10,394 bases of DNA from Dehalococcoidia bacterium (GTDB lineage: Bacteria; Chloroflexota; Dehalococcoidia; SZUA-161), in assembly GCA_014859215.1 (NCBI GenBank), contig JACUUS010000074.1, positions 1 through 10,394 on the forward strand, read 5' to 3'. The notes under the pieces are model-generated. The model had not been told where the DNA came from. It did no database searches and saw only the letters and a list, made by a program, of their open reading frames with translations. This document shows positions 6,079-10,394 of this stretch, in pieces (position 1 is the first letter of the stretch; each line of letters opens with the position of its first letter). Position numbers and translations under genes: made by a program.

Positions 6079-8070
6079 ATGGCCAGGACCAGATATGACA
6101 GGTTATTCGCCCCGGGACGGATCGGGACTCTGGAACTGAAAAACCGCATAGTGTACCCACCCATGGGGACAAACGTCTGCATGGGCGGGGAAGTCAGTGA
6201 CCGGCTGCTGGCCTACCACGAAGCGAGGGCCAAAGGCGGCGCCGCTATGGTGATAGTCGAGAACGCTAACGTTGACAGCGCGGGAGCGGCGGGCCTCCCC
6301 CTGGGGCTTAACATCGACGACGACAAGTGTATCCCCGGTTTCAAGAAACTGGCTGATGTCATAAAGAAAAACGGCGCGCGGGCATGCCTCCAGATTTATC
6401 ACGGCAGCTTCTGGATCAAGCCCGACCAGAGGCCGGTGATGGGCGCCGAAATACCAGGGGAATTCTCGGTGGCGGATGTGGAGTATGTGATCTCACGCTT
6501 CGTCCAGGCGGCGCGAAGATCGCAGGAAGCCGGTTTCGACGCCATCGAGATTCACGGCGCCAATATCAACGGCCAGACCCAGTTCCGGTCCGCGGTCTGG
6601 AACAGGTTGAAGCACAAGTACGGCGCGGATGTCCGCGACGGGCGCAAGAGCCTGGAAAACAGGGCCAGGTTCATGGTCGATACGCTGAAGGCGGTCAGGA
6701 AGGAAGTCGGCAAGAAATTCCCGCTCTGGTGCCGCACAAGCATATTTGAGGTCTACTATGTAGCGCACGGCGATATCGCGGACTTCGGGGTCACCCTCCC
6801 CGAGACCATGGTCCATGTACCCATGTTCGTTAACGCAGGCGCGGACGCCATACATCTCTCGCAGGGTGGCTTCTACGACTACGCCTGGCAGTACTATACG
6901 ATGTGCCCCGTAGAAGCGCACGGAGAGGCCCCGTATCTGGAGCTGGTGGCGCAGGTGAAAAAGGTGTCCCCTGTACCGGTCATAGCCGCGGCGCGGCTTA
7001 CGCCCGAGATCGGGGATAAGGCCATTCGGACGGGCAAGCTCGACTTCGTGGCAATGGGCCGCCGTATCCAGGTCGACCCCGAGTTGCCGAATAAGCTCGC
7101 CGCCGGGAAGGAAGACGATATTCGCCCCTGCATACACTGCAACCACTGCATAGAGACGCTGGCATGGGCGGACGGCGTGGCCTGCGTGGTAAACCCGGCT
7201 CTGGCCAGGGAGAAGGAATATGAGATCAAGAAGGCCCCCAAGGCAAAGAAGGTCCTCGTCGCCGGCGGCGGGCCGGGGGGCATGGAAGCAGCACGAGTAG
7301 CGGCCCTCAGGGGCCATGACGTTACCCTTTACGAGAAGGAGAAGAGGCTGGGCGGACAGCTGATACCGGCGTCTGTGCCTCCCCACAAGTCCGAGCTTCT
7401 GGATTTCGCGGAGTACCAGGCCCGCCAGCTGAAGAAAGCGAAAGTCAAGGTCGAGCTGGGCAAGACGCTTACTCCCGAGGAGGTCAAGAAGGTCAAGCCC
7501 GATGCGGTGATTATAGCAACAGGTGTCAAGCCGCTTGACCCTGCCTCGGAAGTCCCGGGGCTCGATACCCTGTCAAACGTAGTCTATGCCGAGGACGTCC
7601 TCACGGGCAGGGCGCAGGTGGGGGAGAGGGTTGTTATTATCGGCGGCGACCTGGTGGGATGCGAGACCGCCGAGTACCTGGCCGATATAGGTAAGGATGT
7701 AACGGTCATGAGGAGAAGCCGGTTCATGGCCGACAAACTCAACCCCGACATGCGGATGCTCCTGATTGACAGGCTCGTCCAGAAGGGCGTCCGGCTCGTC
7801 CCCGGTGTCCAGTACATGCAGGCTACCGACAGCGACATCCGTGTTCACGTGCGCGGCGGAATAACCTCCATGGCCGAGATCGCCTGCGACGCCATGAAGA
7901 ATTTCCCTGCCGACACATTTGTCTTGGCCACGGGATCAACTCCCAACAACGAACTAGCCGACGCGCTCAAGAAGCAGAAGGTCGAAGTGCACAGCATAGG
8001 GGACTGCGTCCAGCCCAGGAGAATTCTCGAGGCGGTAAAAGAGGGCTGGCAGGTCGCAAGCCAGATTTAA
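6079..8070 (+). CDS. FMN/4Fe-4S/FAD ene-reductase of the 2,4-dienoyl-CoA reductase (FadH/BaiCD-like) family
   Basis: Modular flavoenzyme of 663 residues, the normal length for the family, which reduces activated C=C bonds with NAD(P)H. An old-yellow-enzyme TIM barrel (about 5-345) carries KNRIVYPPMG at the FMN site, QIYH with H108, and EIHGAN with H159. A 4Fe-4S site follows (C351, C354, C357, C369). The C-terminal pyridine-nucleotide-disulfide-type half has FAD motif GGGPGG (396-401), RLGGQ (423-427), an NAD(P)H-site motif at 522-527 and a closing SIGDC (639-643). Oddities: the usual GYL motif with its catalytic Tyr is replaced by ING (163-165), an insertion precedes ENRARF, and the second Rossmann fold has D524 where Gly is expected. 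The ATG follows an excellent aaggaggt (6067-6074). It shares an operon with the VOC gene 11 bases downstream. Family is certain; substrate is unknown (enoyl-CoA, enoate, steroid or other). Confidence 0.9.
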   Translation: MARTRYDRLFAPGRIGTLELKNRIVYPPMGTNVCMGGEVSDRLLAYHEARAKGGAAMVIVENANVDSAGAAGLPLGLNIDDDKCIPGFKKLADVIKKNGARACLQIYHGSFWIKPDQRPVMGAEIPGEFSVADVEYVISRFVQAARRSQEAGFDAIEIHGANINGQTQFRSAVWNRLKHKYGADVRDGRKSLENRARFMVDTLKAVRKEVGKKFPLWCRTSIFEVYYVAHGDIADFGVTLPETMVHVPMFVNAGADAIHLSQGGFYDYAWQYYTMCPVEAHGEAPYLELVAQVKKVSPVPVIAAARLTPEIGDKAIRTGKLDFVAMGRRIQVDPELPNKLAAGKEDDIRPCIHCNHCIETLAWADGVACVVNPALAREKEYEIKKAPKAKKVLVAGGGPGGMEAARVAALRGHDVTLYEKEKRLGGQLIPASVPPHKSELLDFAEYQARQLKKAKVKVELGKTLTPEEVKKVKPDAVIIATGVKPLDPASEVPGLDTLSNVVYAEDVLTGRAQVGERVVIIGGDLVGCETAEYLADIGKDVTVMRRSRFMADKLNPDMRMLLIDRLVQKGVRLVPGVQYMQATDSDIRVHVRGGITSMAEIACDAMKNFPADTFVLATGSTPNNELADALKKQKVEVHSIGDCVQPRRILEAVKEGWQVASQI

Positions 8071-8081
8071 GGAGGAGTTCG

Positions 8082-8567
8082 ATGGCCCAACTACAACTGG
8101 ACAAGCTGAAGTTCGATCACATCGGGCTGGTAGTCAAAGATATCGATAAGGCTGTCGATTTCTACGGAAAGGCTTTCGGGCTCAAATTCGACGAGATTGC
8201 TCAGCACCAGCTGCCGCCGGATGTCATAACCCGCGGCAAACCCACCCCCTACACAATGCGGGTGACATTCGCGCCCATGGGCCCCTTCCGGCTGGAGATG
8301 GTGCAGATCCTCGAGGGTGAAAGCCTGCACACGGAATTCCTGAAGAAAAAAGGCGAGGGTGTGCACCACCTGGCCTACGAGGTCGCCGACCTGGATAAGG
8401 AAGTAGCCAATGCCCAGAGCCAGGGGCTTGAGATGATCTGCTACCTGAAAATGTTTGATATCATGGCCTTTGCCTATTTTGATAACCTGAAGACAAACGG
8501 CGTGCTTATCGAGCTTGTCCAGGAGAATGTACGCGAGAAACTGATGGCGAAGCTGGCAGGCAAGTAA
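8082..8567 (+). CDS. VOC (glyoxalase/methylmalonyl-CoA epimerase-like) family protein
   Basis: A 161-residue metal-dependent enzyme with the beta-alpha-beta-beta-beta vicinal oxygen chelate fold. The first module starts with FDHIGLVVKDIDKAVDFY (H13 as metal ligand) and contains RLEMVQ (E72). The second starts at VHHLAYEV (H95/H96) and ends with LIELVQ (E144). These four positions match the metal-ligand pattern of methylmalonyl-CoA epimerase and glyoxalase I, with Glu at the second ligand. It is slightly longer than typical epimerases, so the exact reaction is open: epimerase, isomerase or lyase on a CoA ester or related carbonyl. The ribosome site ggagg (8071-8075) directly follows the stop of the ene-reductase, consistent with translational coupling and a shared pathway. 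A strong terminator follows. Confidence 0.85.
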   Translation: MAQLQLDKLKFDHIGLVVKDIDKAVDFYGKAFGLKFDEIAQHQLPPDVITRGKPTPYTMRVTFAPMGPFRLEMVQILEGESLHTEFLKKKGEGVHHLAYEVADLDKEVANAQSQGLEMICYLKMFDIMAFAYFDNLKTNGVLIELVQENVREKLMAKLAGK

Positions 8568-8582
8568 CGCCTGCCCGATGTA

Positions 8583-8636
8583 AGCGAAGAATAAGGGGAG
8601 CCTGCCGGCATGCCGGCAGGCTCCCCTTTCGCTTTT
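8583..8636 (+). terminator. Intrinsic terminator of the ene-reductase/VOC operon
   Basis: A perfect 18-bp inverted repeat: the left arm 8593-8610 starts aaggggagcc and the right arm 8611-8628 ends ggctcccctt. Flanking agcga (8583-8587) and tcgct (8629-8633) can extend it. The trailer tttcgctttt follows. With no unpaired bases at its centre the real loop will be about four bases. Confidence 0.85.
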
Positions 8637-8650
8637 GCAGCACGGTCCTA

Positions 8651-8679
8651 TTGTAATGAGTGCCGTGATGGTTCAAAAT
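8651..8679 (+). promoter_or_regulatory. Candidate promoter of radA
   Basis: TTGTAA (8651-8656), 17 bases, then CAAAAT (8674-8679), each matching the consensus at 4 of 6 positions. It lies 15 bases after the preceding terminator and would give a leader of about 114 bases with a G-rich middle. This is the best candidate in the gap, but weak. Confidence 0.35.
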
Positions 8680-8799
8680 GTCTGCGAGCGCACGGGGGAA
8701 CGGGGAGGGGGCGGCGGGCTGGGGCTATTTGCCACTCAACAGGCCGCCTTTGCCTACCTTGCATCACCAAACCCTGTTTTCGCCGCAAAGGACCCGTAG

Positions 8800-10170
8800 A
8801 TGCCGCATCCGAGAAAGGTCTATACATGCACCCAGTGCGGGAGCGAAAGCCCCAAATGGCTCGGGCGCTGTCCCGGCTGCAACGAGTGGAACACGTACGT
8901 CGAGAGCGCCCCCGTGCGAAAGGAGACCCGCCGTCACCCGGTCTCCGGTGTGCAGGAGCTTTCCCGGGTGACGAACAATGTCCTGCCGCGGCTCCGCCTG
9001 CCCCTGTCCGAATTCAACAGGGTGCTCGGCGGAGGACTTGTCCCCGGCTCAGTCGTACTCATGGGGGGCGACCCCGGCATCGGCAAGTCCACTCTGCTCC
9101 TCCAGGTCGCCGGGCCCATCGCGGCCGGAGAAGGGAACGTGCTCTACGTATCCGGCGAGGAATCGGTGCACCAGATAAAGCTCAGGGCGGAAAGGCTCGG
9201 GATGCCCGGCGAGCGGCTTTTCCTGCTGCCGGAGACCGAGCTCGAGACTATCCTCGAGCATGCTGAGGGCGCCAACCCCCGGCTGGTTATCGTCGATTCC
9301 ATTCAGACAGTTTACATCGGCGAGCTCGGCCCCGCGGCTGGTTCGGTTGCCCAGGTGCGCGAATGCACGTCCAGGCTCATGCGCTGGGCCAAGCGGTCCA
9401 ACGTGCCCGTCTTTATCGTGGGCCATGTCACCAAGGACGGCGTGATCGCGGGACCGCACACGCTGGAGCATATCGTCGACGTTGTCCTGTATCTCGAAGG
9501 GGAGCGCTTCAGCACCTACCGGCTCCTTCGCGGGGTCAAGAACCGCTTCGGTTCCATCAATGAAGTCGGCGTGTTCGAAATGAGCGATGCCGGGATGGTC
9601 GAGGTGGAGAACCCGTCGGAGATCTTCCTTTCCCAGCGCGCCCGCCACGCGACCGGCTCGGTTATCGTGCCCATCGTGGAGGGCACGCGGCCCCTGCTGG
9701 TGGAGGTGCAGGCCCTGGCTAGTCCCACTCCCTTCGGCATGCCGAGGCGGAACTCCAACGGCGTTGACTATAACCGCCTGCTCATGATTGCCGCGGTATT
9801 GAGCAAGAGGGCCGGCATACCCCTGGGAAGCCAGGACATAATTGTCAATGTGGCGGGAGGGATCAGGGTAAACGAGCCCGCCGCCGACCTGGGCATCGCC
9901 CTGGCCATCGCTTCGAGCTATCGCAACGCGGAGGTCAGGTCGGGCCTGGTCGCCCTGGGCGAGATAGGGCTGGGAGGCGAGCTAAGGTCGGTCTCGCACC
10001 TTGAGAAGCGCCTGGCGGAGGCCGCCAAGCTCGGCTTCAAGACCTGCCTTCTCCCGCCCGTCAAGGCCGGCGCAAGGATTCCCCCTGATATAGAGATTCT
10101 GCCGGTCGTATCCCTTGCTCAGGCCCTCAGGAAGGGTCTGGAGAGAGAGGGAGATTCGGGCTCAGATTGA
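8800..10170 (+). CDS. radA: DNA repair protein RadA/Sms
   Basis: RecA-like branch-migration helicase acting in recombinational repair in the cytoplasm. An N-terminal zinc finger has C10-x2-C13 and C24-x2-C27. The RecA-like ATPase core has Walker A GDPGIGKST (90-98), a Walker B strand LVIVD ending at D166, and the RadA signature KNRFG (247-251). The C-terminal Lon-protease-like domain spans about 290-450. Length (456) is normal for the family. The ATG at 8800 gives the expected start just before the zinc finger; aaagga (8787-8792) is a moderate ribosome site seven bases away. The last codons and the stop lie inside a hexanucleotide repeat. radA often follows clpC directly; here the ene-reductase operon lies between them. 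No gene follows within the window. Confidence 0.97.
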   Translation: MPHPRKVYTCTQCGSESPKWLGRCPGCNEWNTYVESAPVRKETRRHPVSGVQELSRVTNNVLPRLRLPLSEFNRVLGGGLVPGSVVLMGGDPGIGKSTLLLQVAGPIAAGEGNVLYVSGEESVHQIKLRAERLGMPGERLFLLPETELETILEHAEGANPRLVIVDSIQTVYIGELGPAAGSVAQVRECTSRLMRWAKRSNVPVFIVGHVTKDGVIAGPHTLEHIVDVVLYLEGERFSTYRLLRGVKNRFGSINEVGVFEMSDAGMVEVENPSEIFLSQRARHATGSVIVPIVEGTRPLLVEVQALASPTPFGMPRRNSNGVDYNRLLMIAAVLSKRAGIPLGSQDIIVNVAGGIRVNEPAADLGIALAIASSYRNAEVRSGLVALGEIGLGGELRSVSHLEKRLAEAAKLGFKTCLLPPVKAGARIPPDIEILPVVSLAQALRKGLEREGDSGSD

Positions 10171-10264
10171 GATTGAGATTGAGATTAAGATTCATACTTG
10201 AATTAGGATTAAGGTTAAGACGCAGATTCGGACTCAGATTCAGATTCAGACTCAGATCCAGATT
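10151..10264 (+). repeat. Degenerate hexanucleotide tandem repeat (GAGATT/CAGATT)
   Basis: Nineteen hexamers keep phase from 10151 to 10264. Clean units are gagatt at 10151, 10169, 10175 and 10181 and cagatt at 10163, 10223, 10235, 10241 and 10259; the rest are one- to few-base variants. The array covers the last codons of radA and supplies its TGA stop at 10168. In the radA frame it then gives further stops at 10174, 10180 and 10186. Confidence 0.85.
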
Positions 10265-10265
10265 T

Positions 10266-10298
10266 CCCTCTCCCTCTGGGAGAGGGTCAGGGTGAGGG
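10266..10298. repeat. CCCTCTCCC hairpin, widespread extragenic palindrome type
   Basis: ccctctccc (10266-10274) pairs perfectly with gggagaggg (10278-10286) around tct, followed by tcagggtgaggg. Similar palindromes are, from memory, common between genes in many unrelated bacteria. It could help end the radA transcript but lacks a T-tract. Confidence 0.55.
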
Positions 10299-10302
10299 CA
10301 CC

Positions 10303-10394
10303 GTAGCGGCGGGCCAACGGGCCGCCTGGGGGGTGGCAGGGGGGATTACGGAGAACAGCCCGGTTATCGTTCCGGCAATTCACCGTACCCTCAC
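10303..10394 (+). repeat. Dispersed ~100-bp intergenic element, right copy (cut by window edge)
   Basis: It starts with the palindromic core gtagcggcgggcc and matches 62-161 block by block: ggggggtggcagg, ggggattacg, cccggttatc, caattcacc and taccctcac. The last matched base is the window end, so the element may continue. It has the same orientation as the left copy. Confidence 0.75.

Noticed and set aside
8610..9266. + strand open frame overlapping the start of radA
   Set aside because: It begins in the terminator of the previous operon, is Arg/Pro-rich and out of frame with radA, whose zinc finger and Walker motifs lie in the other frame.

Overview
The window reads as chromosome of a moderately GC-rich anaerobic bacterium. 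Multi-cluster iron-sulfur flavoenzymes, a flavin/4Fe-4S ene-reductase of the 2,4-dienoyl-CoA reductase type, a ClpC unfoldase and a 5S gene standing apart from 16S and 23S together suggest Chloroflexota, possibly Dehalococcoidia. This is inference from gene content and style; no 16S is present to confirm it. All five protein genes lie on the + strand and have consistent base composition.

Layout. Bases 1-500 hold no credible gene. They carry palindromic repeats, a tandem ~100-bp repeat and one copy of a dispersed ~100-bp element that reappears in the same orientation at the right edge (10303-10394). A near-consensus promoter (509-537) then drives an 834-residue electron-transfer flavoprotein: NuoG-like ferredoxin domains, a GltD-like FAD/NAD(P)H module and a GIY-YIG-like C-terminal tail. 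Forty-odd bases later comes a lone 5S rRNA gene with a strong terminator, then monocistronic clpC with its own terminator. Next is a two-gene operon (ene-reductase plus VOC-fold protein) with its own promoter, a structured leader and a terminator. Last is radA, whose stop codon lies inside a degenerate hexanucleotide repeat that runs into further palindromes.

How the parts relate. clpC and radA are neighbours in many Gram-positive-type genomes. Here a self-contained redox operon sits between them, and the usual ctsR-mcsA-mcsB genes are not upstream. The first oxidoreductase can be read as an electron-transfer hub between NAD(P)H and iron-sulfur carriers, but no partner subunit is adjacent. 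The ene-reductase and VOC protein probably act in one catabolic route, perhaps on unsaturated acyl-CoA or a related carbonyl compound; the substrate cannot be read from sequence.

The most notable signals are the GIY-YIG-like domain fused to a flavin oxidoreductase, the ene-reductase lacking the usual active-site Tyr motif, the orphan 5S gene, the repeat families at both edges, and in-frame stop codons generated by a hexamer repeat at the end of radA.
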